The notes: generated from the sequence alone by a model not told the origin. A stretch of DNA of 64,000 nucleotides from Atrina japonica (GCA_030159075.1 BROG01000026.1:1829501-1893500); one strand, 5' to 3'; counted from the stretch's first letter, positions 49,431 through 61,785 are shown. Program-made: numbers and translations.

Positions 49431-50579
49431 TTGTCGTATGACATATTAGTAACTTTGAAAAAAAAAAAAATTCCAAAATGCATAAATGACGACTTTATGT
49501 CATAGGACACTTTTATGGGGAATGTCAGCTTACATGTACATCTCTAGATAAAAAGTTTCCACACCCAATGAAATGTCAAATATTAAGTTAACAAAGAAGT
49601 ACGGTAGTAGAAATGTTGCTCTCCAGGTATGCTTTTTTTACCTGTGGATGGCTACAAGTTAGGATTTGAAAGGATTAAATTTGATACTTTGTAAACAATT
49701 TTACCCTTATCTCTTGAACATACGGAAATTTAAATAATAATTACATAGATATGATGAAAGAAGATCCAGGAAGATTTCATCCAGATATCTTTAGGGTTAG
49801 TCTTTGATCGGACAATTAGAACTGAAAAAGGGTTCATCTCTGCTTACCTTTTTTTCAGAACTGCCAAAATGATTATCATAAATTATTATAAATTTGAGCT
49901 TTATTTAGATTTTCCTCAAAGTCACAAAAACTATCAATTTAAAAGTGAACAGAAATATGTTATACATATTCAATGTTTCTATATTTCATTTTGTCTAAAT
50001 TGGGGTGGATCCAGTGTGGGGTAAAAAAAGGGTAAAGATTGGCATGTTGTAAGTAATTTAAACTACTTTACTGTGAAACTAGGGATGGTGATCATAGGTT
50101 TTGTCTGACCATTGTTTGACATTGGTCATCTGTAAGTCAGTCTGGCAGTGGTCAACAATCATGGAAATTTCCACTTGTTCTGCAAGAAAAGTAGTATTGA
50201 ATTCTACTTGTCTGAACGCAAAAATGCCTTGTCCCAAAAGTAACATTTACTTGTCAGATCACAAAATGAACTTACCCTTGATAACCAGACAAACCTGATT
50301 GTTGAGCCTTGCCCGGTTAAGGCATTGGAGAAAGTTGTGTAATTTCTTACCTTTCACAGGTATGGGGACTTGTATTGATTCATCAGTAACTCTCAGAATG
50401 CTTGTAAACATTTGGTAGCTTATGCTTATAAAGCTCCATGGCTTACAAGCAACTCTAGACACAGTGAAACTTCATCTAAGAACCATCATCCTTATAAGGC
50501 CACCTGGCATGTAAGATTGTAAATTTTCAGTCACTTGATGTTTTCTTGATAAGTATTAATAATACAGGGATTAATATCA

Positions 50580-51002
50580 TCAGTATGCAGGTCCAGTAAA
50601 AGGACCCATTCCCAATGCAAAATCTACTAATTTCCCCCAATTTTGAGCAAAAATTTACCAATTATGTTCACCATGTTGTTCACATTCAATTTTTATCAAT
50701 AAAAAGAAAAAAAAAGAATTTAGAACATGTATGAACTGCACTTTGAAGTCTTCAGATGAAAACCACGTCAATCAAATAAGTTAAATGAAAGACAAGTTTT
50801 GTGTCTTTATTCTTATGTTTTTTTCCAATTTGACCCATTGTGGCATCAAATTCCCAATTGCAAGGATACAGGACCCTGTCCCAAAAAGAATCTATTAACC
50901 CCTGTAATATGTCCATACTCTTACTTAAGAGACCACATCACTAATCAGACCACTTTGAGCTAATTTAGTTAGGTGGTCTTAATAGTGAAGCTCCACTGTA
51001 TA
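50580..51002. repeat. Diverged R1 fragment and family C terminus
   Basis: 50595-50660 carries aggacccattcccaatgcaa as in R1. 50930-51002 carries gagaccacatcactaatcag and ggtggtcttaatagtgaagc, then tccactgta, a terminus like that of the 59401 element. Confidence 0.45.
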
Positions 51003-52072
51003 TATAAGACATGTTATAACATATAAAATCATGGGTGTCTCTAAAGCTTCATCATCTCTTTAAAAGAAACAAAAAAATTTCCGTCATTTAAAGCCGTTTT
51101 TCCCGTTTTTTGACAAGAGGCCATACATTTGTGTTCTTTTATTATCTTTTTTCGCCTAGCATCATTTTACCAATACACAAAAGAAAATCGTGAAGGAATA
51201 TAACCCAAAGTCTTAAATTTCCTGCCTGCTGTGTATTTACTTCTTTTCAGGTGTATTGAAGCAAATAATACACTTTGATCAATGTTTAAACCAGTTGCCA
51301 TGATAACAATGCTTGTTTACTTGTAGTCTTTGTCGATGGAAGAAAAAAGACCCTGGTAGATATAGCCGATATACATATATATATGTAAACCCGCTATTTA
51401 AACTAGATTAAAATGTTGATGGGGGTGTTTGTACGTTTCATCACAACATTTTATTACAGAATTGCCATGGTAACCAGGTAAACAGGTGGTGCTTGTATAC
51501 ATAAACAGGGAATTTTAAAAACATGTCGGTGACATGTTTTGTAGCAAGCTGTCAATGTTTATTTAAAAGCGAGTAGATTGGAGGCGATATGAGTTATATT
51601 GTTGGGTTGCAGAGATGATAAGATCTCTGGATCAATTTATAGGGTCTTTTGATTTTTGCGTCTCATGTATGTTGTAGGTTTCTTAAAGTTGAGAATTTTC
51701 TTCCTCTACTATGCACGTTAAATGTAAAAATCAATAAAGAGTTGAGAGAGTGAAAGTTGAGTTTTTGAAATAAAATAAAAGTTCTGGTGCTTCATATCGT
51801 TTTTATGCCCAATGATAAAAAAGTATGGGTGGGTGGGAGGGTATATTGTTTTTTGTCTGTTTGCAAGATTTTCATTTACATCAGACTTCTCTCCTCCAAT
51901 TTTTAAGTAAACTTGGAGTAAAACTTTATAACAATTAGATCAAGGTTGAACTCAATTACGGTCAAAATTCTGCTTTATATTTGTCAGAGTTCTGTGACCT
52001 TAAACTCTTCATAAATGGCTTACTTCTTGCAGCAGTGTTCCTTCTCCATCCTTCTCAACGTAAGAAATAAAG

Positions 52073-52283
52073 GTCTTCCTGGCAGATTGGTTAGAACCTT
52101 GAACCTTGAACTTTAAACCATGAAGTCTCTTACCTCTTGTAAGTGCAAGTTCAAGTCCGCGGTAACCTAAGCTGATAGTATTAAAACGTTTGCCAGATTA
52201 CTTGCAGAAAGGACTTGTTTCTTCTTGGGTTCTCTTCTCCACCATTAAACTGGCCGCCATCATAAAACTAGAAAAATTGTTAT
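52073..52283 (+). mobile_element. SINE family 2 in segmental duplication copy 1
   Basis: Head-like ggcagattggttagaacctt and a B-box-like gttcaagtccgcgg, then ctaagctgatagtattaaaa, cgtttgccagattacttgca and ggccgccatcataaaactag. An extra ccttgaaccttgaac widens the head. A paralogous copy is at 54180-54388. Confidence 0.7.
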
Positions 52284-52656
52284 ATACTGTTTATTCTCAA
52301 TGCATGTCCAAGGCCCCAGTTTTGATTTTTCCCAGAAGAAGTTTTACGTAAGATTTTGTTGTGTGGTGATGTTTACCTTACAAAGCACTGACAAGGGAGT
52401 TGTGAAATATTTTGACTTTCCAATGAAATCTAAATTTAAAGTCTTCTTTTATTTTAATTGTAGCACAATCTAAAACATCTATTGTATATTGGCATATTAA
52501 GTCCATAGCACAGGTCAAAATTTGTGATGCTTCACTTTTAGCTGGTTACCTGTCCATACCTGAATTAATATGGTTACCTATTCATACATGTATGTATGTA
52601 TGTATATATGTATGTATGTATGTATGCATGTATGCATTTACATGTATGTATGTGTT

Positions 52657-52757
<101 letters not shown>

Positions 52758-53179
52758 AGTTCTAAGCAGGATATGAAACAACAGTTAAAACTGTAAAGAA
52801 ATAAATTTGCAAACAAGATGACTTTGAATAAAGACAGCCGAAAAATTGCATCATGATTTTGATCAGGATAAAATTACCACCTCACTGCCTACTTTAAATC
52901 TAGTTACTACTTAAATACTACATGGTTTCCAGAGTTGTTCCCTTGAATAATGATATCCAGCATTGTGTTTGGATTAACAAAACTCAAATGTTTACAAACA
53001 TTTATATCATAATCAGGAAGTAAAGACCTAGAGGATATGAATACATATATGTAGATTAATAATATACATGGGTATGTGGAGTGGATAAGGGTCTAACCAC
53101 GAGTGTTGAGACTTCCTTATCTGCTTAACACACCCATGTTTGAGTGTTTTTCTCCCATGCTTCAAATCATGTAAATAGA

Positions 53180-53563
53180 GTGGTCTCAGAAGACAAATGG
53201 TCTTTCATGAGAGTGGTCTCAGAAGACAGATGGTCTTTCATGAGAGTGGTCTCAGAAGACAGATGGTCTTTCATGAGAGTGGTCTCAGAAGACAGATGGT
53301 CTTTCATGAGAGTGGTCTCAGAAGACAGATGGTCTTTCATGAGAGTGGTCTCAGAAGACAGATGGTCTTTCATGAGATTGGTCTCAAAAGACAGATGGCC
53401 TTTCATAAGAGTGGTCATTGAAGACATGGTCTTTCATGAGAGTGGTCTCAGAAGATAGATGTCTTTCATGAGAGTGGTCTCAGAAGACAGATGGTCTTTC
53501 ATGAGAGTGGTCTCAGAAAATAGATGGTCTTTCATGGGGTCTTTTGAGACATGTTTCACTGTA
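53180..53563. repeat. 33-bp minisatellite of family A type (copy 1)
   Basis: Unit gtggtctcagaagacagatg + gtctttcatgaga, about 11 units, ending in the MITE terminus gagacatgtttcactgta. The 33-bp period gives a fake 11-residue repeat (VVSEDRWSFMR) on + and another on the other strand. The homologue is at 55226-55575. Confidence 0.95.
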
Positions 53564-54691
53564 TTGTTCTTATCTTACTACTTACTCCGAGTATATCTTT
53601 AGAAGATGAATTGAAATATTCCAGTTTAGTGTGTATGGTTTTGGTTTTTGTTAAGCTGGTGGGACGTATTATGTTTATGCCCTTTTATCTTTTTCTTCCC
53701 ATCATTCCTTCATCTTCATCTTCAGCCAGAACTTTGTCTGACATGTTTCTCAAATTTGGTCTTGTCGGTCAGCTTGTTTCTAGTGGAAATTTTATAGGAG
53801 TAATGATTGACAAGTGTAAAATGCCTCTTCTGTTCCATCATTTTAGATACATCCTGTAAAAGATCCTTCATTACAAATAGACTGTTTCTTTATTTGTTTC
53901 ATTTTAGATTTCTTTGGGGGGAGGGGGACAAAATATTTCAACAATGCATGTCATAAGTGTCTGCATTAAAGTCATTAATAGCGCATTGTTTACTGTATTC
54001 GAACCAGTAAGTTCCCAGGGTGCTACAAAACTTTATAACAATTAGATCAAGGTTGAACTCAATTACAGTCAAAATTCTGCTTTATTTTTGTCAGAGTTCT
54101 GTGACCTTAAACTCTTCATAAATGGCTTACTTCTTGCAGCAGTGTTCCTTCTCCATCCTTCTCAATGTAAGAAATAAAGGTCTTCCTGGCAGAGTGTTTA
54201 GAACCTTGAACCTTGAACTTTGAACCATGAAGTCTCTTACCTCTTGTAAGTGCAAGTTCAAGTCCGCGGTAACCTAAGCTGATAGTATTAAAACGTTTGC
54301 CAGATTACTTGCAGAAAGGACTTGTTTCTTCTCGGGTTCTCTTGTCCACCATTAAACTGGCCGCCATCATAAAACTAGAAAAATTGTTATATACTGTTTA
54401 TTCTCAATGCATGTCCAAGGCCCCAGTTTTGATTTTTCCCAGAAGAAGTTTTACGTAAGATTTTGTTGTGTGGTGATTTTTACCTTACAAAGCACTGACA
54501 AGGGAGTTGTGAAATATTTTGACTTTCCAATGAAATCTAAATTTAAAGTCTTCTTTTATTTTAATTGTAGCACAATCTAAAACATCTATTGTATATTGGC
54601 ATATTAAGTCCATAGCACAGGTCAAAATTTATGATGCTTCACTTTTAGCTGGTTACCTGTCCATACCTGAATTAGTATGGTTACCTATTCA

Positions 54692-54709
54692 TACATGTAT
54701 GTATGTATG

Positions 54710-54743
<34 letters not shown>

Positions 54744-54802
54744 TGTATGTATGTATGTATGTATGTATGTATGTATGTATGCATGCATGCATGCATGCAT
54801 GC
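54692..54802. repeat. (GTAT)n-(GCAT)n microsatellite
   Basis: Tetranucleotide gtat repeats changing to gcat at 54780. Same site as the (TA)n tract of copy 1. Confidence 0.97.
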
Positions 54803-55225
54803 AGCTCTAAGCAGGATATGAAACAACAGTTAAAACTGTAAAGAAATAAATTTGCAAACAAGATGACTTTGAATAAAGACAGCCGAAAAATTGCATCATG
54901 ATTTTGATCAGGATAAAATTACCACCTTACTGCCTACTTTAAATCTAGTTACTACTTAAATACTACATGGTTTCCAGAGTTGTTCCCCTTGAATAATGAT
55001 ATCCAGCATTGTGTTTGGATTAACAAAACTCAAATGTTTACAAACATTTATATCATAATCAGGAAGTAAAGACCTAGAGGATATGAATACATATATGTAG
55101 ATTAATAATATACATGGGTATGTGGAGTGGATAAGGGTCTAACCACGAGTGTTGAGACTTCCTTATCTGCTTAACACACCCATGTTTGAGTGTTTTTCTC
55201 CCATGCTTCAAATCATGTAAATAGA

Positions 55226-55575
55226 GTGGTCTCAGAAGACAAATGGTCTTTCATGAGAGTGGTCTCAGAAGACAGATGGTCTTTCATGAGAGTGGTCTCA
55301 GAAGACAGATGGTCTTTCATGAGAGTGGTCTCAGAAGACAGATGGTCTTTCATGAAAGGTCTCAGAAGACGGATGGTCTTTCATGAGAGTGGTCTCAGAA
55401 GACAGATGGTCTTTCATAAGAGTGGTCATTGAAGACATGGTCTTTCATGAGAGTGGTCTCAGAAGATAGATGGTCTTTCATGAGAGTGGTCTCAAAAGAC
55501 AGATGGTCTTTCATGAGAGTGGTCTCAGAAAATAGATGGTCTTTCATGGGGTCTTTTGAGACATGTTTTACTGTA
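55226..55575. repeat. 33-bp minisatellite of family A type (copy 2)
   Basis: About ten units of the same sequence as 53180-53563, with one unit shortened near 55353 (catgaaaggtctcagaagac), ending gagacatgttttactgta. Confidence 0.95.
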
Positions 55576-56717
55576 TTGTTCTTATCTTACTACTTACTCT
55601 GAGTATATCTTTAGAAGATGAATTGAAATATTCCAGTTTAGTGTGTATGGTTTTTGTTTTTGTTAAGCTGGTGGGACGTATTATGTTTATGCCCTTTTAT
55701 CTTTTTCTTCCCATCATTCCTTCATCTTCATCTTCAGCCAGAACTTTGTCTGACATGTTTCTCAAATTTTGGTCTTGTCGGTCAGCTTGTTTCTAGTGGA
55801 AATTTTATAGGAGTAATGATTGACAAGTGTAAAATGCCTCTTCTGTTCCATCATTTTAGATACATCCTGTAAAAGATCCTTCATTACAAATAGACTGTTT
55901 CTTTATTTGTTTCGTTTTAGATTTCTTTGGGGGGAGGGGGGCAGAATATTTCAACAATGCATATCATAAGTGTCTGCATTAAAGTAATTAATAGCGCATT
56001 GTTTACTGTATTCGAACCAGTAAGTTCCCAGTGTGCTACAAAAATAGAGAAAAAAAATGGTTGGGTCCTTATTGGGATTGATGTAAAGCAGTTAATTTTA
56101 TATAAGGCACAGTGGTAAAGTTGTTGTGGTCAATAAAGTGAACACCTATCAACATTCTTGTGTTGCATGGGGCTAAAGATAAACTGTTCTTCTGGTCCAC
56201 ATCACCTTGTCCATCAGCTAGAAAAGATATTATATTGTGTGTGTAAAAAGGAGGAGGGTCGCTTATAGAGACATGGGCGCTTATTTGGTCGAATACGGTA
56301 ATTTACATGTAGGTACCTGCTACATGTAGTTCAGAAGTAATTTGATGCCCACACCTGCATTCCAGGAATCCAAATCCTATAATTTATAGCCATTTCCTGG
56401 TTGTGAGATGTGTACATGCACTGGTAAAAGTTAATTTTAATTGATGTAGATTTTATCAGAGAACATCACATTTAGATTTCGTTTTGGAGTGGGAATAGAA
56501 CATGTAATGCTTACCAGTACATAAAAAACTCAAGCACTCAAACCTGATAAGGATATAAATTCGGAAAATAATTTATTTCCTGTTTTAACTAGCTTGCTCA
56601 TACTCCCACGACTGGACTGATGAATAAAATTTTATTGAATTTGTTTTTACTTCAAACTTCCTGTACAAGAAATTTAATTGGAGTAGAATACATAAATATT
56701 AAATTTTGGAATAGTGT

Positions 56718-57664
56718 TAAAACGATATAAGCTGTCACAATGATTAATTTTGTCCCCTGACATATAGTCGAGAATATAATAAAATGTGTGTTCAAATACA
56801 TTATCAAACACATGAAATGTAAAAGATCTTCTTTTCAAAGTTATTTGTTTTATTAGAATTTAAGTCTTCCCGTATCTTTATAAATCCAGCTGTATTTCCA
56901 TATGCAATGACCTTTCAGATAAACTCTTTCGCCATATCAAATGTACATCGTAATTTGGTCACGGGTCCTTTACGCTCAGACTGTGTTAAAGTCGGCTGAT
57001 TTTTATGTGTTTTATATTTGCTCTTAAAATACAGGACGTGATTTTTATTGGAAAGTGCTTAATTTAAAAGATTATTAAACCAAGTCCAGTTATGCTTTTC
57101 AACGCTATTTTAAATACCTGAAGAAAATCGGATGAATATATGAATAAATATATCAGTTCACTAAAAGAAATTTCTCTGATCTTTAATGTTACCCTGAATG
57201 CTGACATTGACAAAATCAAAACAATATGATTGTGAAAAGTATGCGTACCTCATGTTTTACAATCATGCCACCATGTTCGGTGGAGTTGGGCAGTTCATGA
57301 TTATATGTGTCAAGAATGATAAAGCCGAGAATGCAATGGGACGAGTTAAAAATGGGTCAGGATCACCTGATGTACCCAGCTTGTGGACAGTTTCAGAAAC
57401 GAATGTTTTGAAACGACGAAAAAGACCATATTTGCCTGATTTAGGTATGAAATGACGATGTACAAAAATAAATGCAAAGGGTAATAAGAATAGAATGTAT
57501 ATTAATTGCAAATAGAATGTGTTTTTTGGACACTTGGTAATCTTCGTAAAAAAATTTACCGAAAGTTAATTTGCAATGCTCAAAGTAATGGCGGACAAAC
57601 AATATCTGATATTACTGGTTATGTTTGGCAAGATCGTTGCAATTTTACACATGCATTTGTTATC
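56718..57664. repeat. L2 dispersed repeat, short copy
   Basis: Collinear with 28632-30270 but without that copy's middle ~620 bp. Contains gatataagctgtcacaatga, agttaaaaatgggtcaggat and tttgcctgatttaggtatga. The frame 57198-57455 is open here, but its counterpart at 29938-30050 has stops (tgatga), so coding is doubtful. Confidence 0.65.
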
Positions 57665-57767
57665 CTAACCACCAGATAGTCCCTTTGGACTATATATGAG
57701 ATAAAATATTACATAAAATGGGCATGTATAATTTTTCACCTACGGCAGCTCAAATCACTTTAGCCGT

Positions 57768-57993
57768 TTTACGCCACACTCAACAATTTTTCGGTTATAT
57801 CGTGGCGGTCAGTTTTTATTTGTGGAGAATGTGCCAGGAAAGAGACCGCCAGCCTTCCGCAAGTAAACTGGTAAACTTTCTCACAAAAATCAGCTTAGGT
57901 TCCAGCTGGGCTCGAACATGCCCTGATCAGAAGTGACCAGTAGACCAGAAAGGTTCAAACTACAGTGCTCTAATCACTCGGCCATGGAGGACC
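57768..57993 (-). mobile_element. tRNA-derived SINE, family 2, full length
   Basis: Minus-strand head cctccatggccgagtgatta + gagcactgtag, B box gttcgagccc (57908-57917 on +), body cctaagctgatttttgtgag and agtttaccagtttacttgcg, then tail ataaccgaaaaattgttgag and tgtggcgtaaaac. The best-preserved member of this family in the window. Confidence 0.9.
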
Positions 57994-58073
57994 CTCGAAT
58001 ATATATATTAAAAAAATGTCTCAAATATGAGGATTCTCAATGTTTTGAAATATCCTGCCTGAAAAGACTTAGC

Positions 58074-58158
58074 CCTTTAAACCCTACAATCCATAATAGA
58101 CTGGTCTAAACAATAGAAAAGATTGCACCATCTAAATACTTAGGGTTGAAAGGGTAAA
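58074..58158. repeat. T2 tiny element
   Basis: ccctttaaaccctacaatcc, agactggtctaaacaatag and cttagggttgaaagggta. Imperfect inverted ends. Confidence 0.5.
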
Positions 58159-58168
58159 ATTATCCTTG

Positions 58169-58516
58169 TACAGTGCAACCTGTCTTGGGAGACCAATTTC
58201 ATAAATGACCCCCTGTCTTGTTTGACCACATTTTGAAAACTACAGTGAAACAGTATATAACGACCTTCTTAGGGACACAAGAAAACTGGTCTATATATAG
58301 AGGTTGATTTGTACACAGATGGTATTATTGGGGACAGCAAAAATTGTAAATTGTCTTTCTGACCAGATGGTCTTTATACACAGATGGTCACAGGTTTTAC
58401 TGTACTTGGTTTAATAATCTTTTAAATTAAACAACATTTGAGTGACCACCTGTCTCTTGTGAGTCCACATTTCATTGTGGCAGATGGGAGGGTCTCGCAC
58501 GACAGGTTCCATTGTA
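58169..58516. mobile_element. Family A MITE with nested family B MITE
   Basis: Outer ends tacagtgcaacctgtcttgg (58169) and cgacaggttccattgta (58516). The interior is interrupted at 58243-58402 by family B. Without it the interior reads gaaaac-ta-cttggtttaat, as in other copies. Confidence 0.88.
58243..58402 (-). mobile_element. Family B MITE inserted at TA
   Basis: Ends cagtgaaacagtatataacg and gtcacaggttttactg, flanked by TA on each side (58241-58242, 58403-58404), the target duplication of Tc1/mariner/pogo elements. The interior (ggtctatatatagaggttga, tttgtacacagatggta, ggggacagcaaaaattg) is the reverse complement of 18422-18595. Confidence 0.85.
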
Positions 58517-59157
58517 AATGCAAGGCTCAATAATAATACTGATCCAGTTGTCTGTCGCCAACTTATTTTGCATTTAGACAAGTGACAAGTGCAGTGCACT
58601 GCAGTGTATGTTAAAATTAAAAGTCAGAAAGAAAAAAATAGTTTTACACCTTCAGATTTATTCCTTAACACTTATTGGTGTTAACTCAAATCAACCTTTT
58701 CAGACATTTCCTCGCTTGGTCTTTATATAGGCATCCATTGTATAAAAGATCAAAATTCAATGCCTGGTATGGTACTATAGTGATTATAATTTATTGTAGA
58801 TAGGTATGTCCCTTTACAGATTTTAAGGTTTTCAGGGAACAATTATCAAAGGGGGAATAACTCTTGTACACCAATTTTGTTATTTTTGGATTACTTGTCA
58901 CGGAGAGTTGTTACTATGGTGCCGATTCATCATTCAAGATGGACGCCAAGGGGGCGGTAATAAAAAAATTGCCAAATATCCTATATGTATTTGAGTCAAG
59001 ATGTCTGCTTGCATTGAGTTGTTCTGTCTACAGCAAGCACAGGACCAGGGGATAAGAGTTAAACAAGACAGATAACATAACATGTTTACAACAGTCATAG
59101 TTAAAACTGAGACTGTGAAAGATTGCATACTAAGCCTTTCACCACCACCCCCCAAGT

Positions 59158-59360
59158 ATCTTAATAGTATGCTCTTTGCTATTGTACTATACCAGTCTAT
59201 CATTGCCTATTGGGATAAAAGGGTTATGCCTGTTTCTTTACCAAGTACTTAGTGCAAAAGGTGAAAGTTGTTTAACCTGTTATCCCCAAAGTACCTTAAT
59301 GGTATGCTCTTTTCATTGTATTGGACCAGTCTTTTGTGGCCTATTGGGTTAGAAGGGTTA
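59158..59360. repeat. Two T2 tiny elements, reverse orientation
   Basis: About 59158-59235 and 59276-59360: ccttaatggtatgctctttt, ggaccagtcttttgtggcct and ttgggttagaagggttaa. Confidence 0.5.
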
Positions 59361-59400
59361 ATCTTCAACTTGTAAAGTAGATGCTTTGTTACTGACTGAC

Positions 59401-60268
59401 CAGTCATGCAAAATGATCAATACAGTGGAACTCACTAGTGAGACCACCTTAACTGACTGACCAGTCATGCAAAATGATCAATACAGTGGAACTCACTAGT
59501 GAGACCACCTTAACTGACTGACCAGTCATGCAAAATGATCAATACAGTGGAACTCACTAGTAAGACCACCTTAACTGACTGACCAGTCATGCAAAATGAT
59601 CAACACAGTGGAACTCACTAGTAAGACCACCTTAACTGACTGACCAGTCATGTAAAATGATCAATACAGTGGAACTCACTAGTAAGACCACCTTAACTGA
59701 CTGACCAGTCATGCAAAATGATCAACACAGTGGAACTCACTAGTAAGACCACCTTAACTGACTGACCAGTCATGCAAAATGATCAATACAGTGGAACTCA
59801 CTAGTGAGACCACCTTAACTGACTGACCAGTCATGCAAAATGATCAATACAGTGGAACTCACTGGTGAGACCACCTTAACTGACTGACCAGTCATGCAAA
59901 ATGATCAATACAGTGGAACTCACTAGTGAGACCACCTTAACTGACTGACCAGTCATGCAAAATGATCAACACAGTGGAACTCACTAGTAAGACCACCTTA
60001 ACTGACTGACCAGTCATGCAAAATGATCAGTACAGTGGAACTCACTAGTGAGACCACCTTAACTGACTGACCAGTCATGTAAAATGATCAATACAGTGGA
60101 ACTCACTAGTAAGACCACTTAACTGACTGACTCAAAGTGGTCTGATTAGTGAGGTGGTCTCTTAAGCGAGGTTCTGTACTTGTTAAATATTTATCAAGAG
60201 AAAACTTGTGGTCTGAAATGTGATTTGATCTGCTTAGTGAGGTTGTCTTTAGGCCAGGTTCCACTCTA
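59401..60268. repeat. 61-bp minisatellite (12 copies) in a MITE-like element before exon 5
   Basis: Units at 59401, 59462, 59523 and so on every 61 bp to 60072: cagtcatgcaaaatgatcaa + tacagtggaactcactagtg + agaccaccttaactgactgac. tacagtggaactcac is a MITE terminus. After the array, ggtctgattagtgaggtggt and a right terminus aggccaggttccactctata end at about 60268, only 18 bp before the exon 5 acceptor AG. Confidence 0.95.
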
Positions 60269-60286
60269 TATATTTTTGTTTTACAG

Positions 60287-60364
60287 GTGCGACTGTTGAA
60301 CCACATAACTTGGAAATCTGTAGCCGAACACGCTCATCCAGCAGTTTTGGAAGTTGATGACATT
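60287..60364 (+). CDS. WRAP73: WRAP73 exon (VRLLNHITWKSVAEHAHP)
   Basis: Exon of 26 codons, phase 0 at both ends: VRLLNHITWKSVAEHAHPAV followed by LEVDDI. The vertebrate protein reads VRILNHVTWKMITEFGHP at this position. It closes the WD repeat opened in the previous exon (SYDEK-VRLLN) and starts the linker towards the next blade. The acceptor is tttttgttttacag and the donor gtaagt. The pyrimidine tract of this acceptor begins right at the end of a MITE-like repeat (terminus about 60268), so the branch point probably lies in repeat-derived sequence. Confidence 0.96.
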
Positions 60365-60421
60365 GTAAGTACATATGTTACATGGGCAATGTTTCGTTAA
60401 AATCATATTTCAGTGAATTTT

Positions 60422-60823
60422 TTAACTTGATCCACCCCCTGAAAAACAATGGACTCTTCTATATATGAATGACTTGGACCAGTTCACATGTGTCATCAGT
60501 GTTCTCAATAAGAGCTGGCAGCCAGCAAAACCAACCATCTTCTATAAAGATTTTGCTGGCTATGAAATTTCTGTGATGAAAAAAATAGTATGCTATATAT
60601 CTATATCAAATGTACGCCTTTGGCTGGCCATTTAATTGTGATGTCATAATGGAAATGTCAGCCAAAAAGTGCTGTGTCAGGGCTTTTGGTGAAAGGTCAA
60701 TTGTAGAAAATCTTTTATCGGGAGTAGTAACAAGGTCAAGGTTGAAATACAAGGATTTCTCGCTACATGATATTGTAGAATGTCACTTTTTCCATTGTTA
60801 TTCAGGGATTGATGAGTTAAACA
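60422..60823. repeat. T1-type ends flanking ~400 bp in intron 5
   Basis: Left ttaacttgatccaccccctg + aaaaacaatgga. Right tccattgttattcagggatt + gatgagttaa, its inverse. The interval has no coding sign. It may be a longer relative of T1 or two facing fragments. Confidence 0.45.
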
Positions 60824-61022
60824 TGTGAGCAAAAGAAAATGATTTTCCACCTGCCACTCTTAATTTCAAAGCTTCAGTTACATTAGAATTTCAAGGAAAA
60901 TTCATATTAAGTGAGCTGATATATTTATTTTTTGTAGACATGTCATGTACACATTTCAGAACGTTTATGATTATAAAGTAAAAATGTCTGATTATTCATC
61001 TGATGTTTTTATATAAATTTAG

Positions 61023-61116
61023 GTAATTTACAAGGAAATAGAAACCAGAGCCCCTCTTCCCCCTGGCAATGATGTTGATGCACCCACAGCCACTCTTTTT
61101 ACACCGCAAAGCAAAT
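61023..61116 (+). CDS. WRAP73: WRAP73 exon (VIYKEIE linker)
   Basis: Exon of 31 codons plus one base: VIYKEIETRAPLPPGNDVDA, then PTATLFTPQSK and the first base of a Tyr codon. The vertebrate protein has VVYKEAE followed by a proline-rich, poorly conserved loop ending in SKYE, matching this exon in order and position. The insert between two propeller blades is polar and proline-rich here too. The acceptor is ataaatttag and the donor T|gtaagt, phase 1. Identity in the loop itself is low, so the assignment rests on its conserved ends and on frame continuity. Confidence 0.93.
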
Positions 61117-61320
61117 GTAAGTGATTAATTTTTGTGGTTGTTTTTGGCAAATTAAAAGCAATCCAAGGCAATACCGATGGATGGTGATCACACCTTTAAG
61201 AAAATAAGTGTTACTAAAAAGTAGTGGTTCAAGAAAGGTAACTCTTGCAGTAATTGAGCTGGCTGAAATGAATGAAATCAAATTGACTGTATTTATTTTT
61301 AGGATAGACACTGTAAATAA

Positions 61321-61445
61321 TCATCAACTCTCCCCATCTTTCTCTGTCTGTCTGTCTGCCTCTCTATCTATCTCTCTCTCCCTCCCTCCTTCCCTCTCTC
61401 TGTCTTTGTCTCTCACTGTCTCTCACTTTTTGTCTCTCTCTGTTT
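61321..61445. repeat. Pyrimidine-rich (TCTG/TCTC) low-complexity tract
   Basis: tctgtctgtctgcctctcta and ctctctctccctccctcctt, within intron 6. The open frame 61208-61636 spans it and is not supported as coding. Confidence 0.9.
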
Positions 61446-61600
61446 TTGGCAGTGCATTGATAAAACACATCTCAGAACTCAACCTTCCACCATTTTGGAC
61501 AAAGGACAACATCTCTATCTTGAAGCAATTCCATGGATCAGTGACTTTACATTCATGTACACTAAATCTGTTTGTACATGAACATTTCAGATCCTCGTTA

Positions 61601-61785
61601 CATAGAGTGGAATCATGTTATGTTGAAATCAGATGAATCAAAATTCTGGATATATCAAAGTTGAATGGTTGATCTTGATTTTTATTGATAGAAAAATATG
61701 TTAATTAAAATGTTTGTTATCAAAATTCCTGATATCTCAAAGTATCAAATGGGGTCCTGTGAATTTTGAGATTCTGCTGTATATA
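61601..61785. mobile_element. Pogo-like MITE remnant in intron 6
   Basis: Left catagagtggaatcatgtta, right gagattctgctgtata. Both copies of tccgatatctca-like words are internal (aaattcctgatatctcaaag). A worn CAGTGGAATC-type terminus. Confidence 0.4.

Larger units (their letters stand above)
54027..56043 (+). repeat. 2.1 kb segmental duplication, copy 2
   Basis: Second copy, about 90 bp shorter. Instead of (TA)46 it has (GTAT)n followed by (GCAT)n at 54692-54802, and its 33-bp array (55226-55575) contains a 5-bp shortened unit. The SINE copy is at 54180-54388. Only scattered substitutions otherwise. Confidence 0.95.

Noticed and set aside
53144..53458. 104-codon frame with VVSEDRWSFMR repeats
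   Set aside because: Same reason: 33-bp MITE-derived array, open on both strands, with a frame shift in the duplicate at 55190.
57198..57455. 85-codon frame as a gene
   Set aside because: The homologous repeat at 29938-30050 has two stops in the same frame. It is part of a dispersed repeat.
61208..61636. 142-codon frame in intron 6
   Set aside because: It covers a TCTC low-complexity tract and a MITE remnant. The protein on both sides of the intron joins without it.
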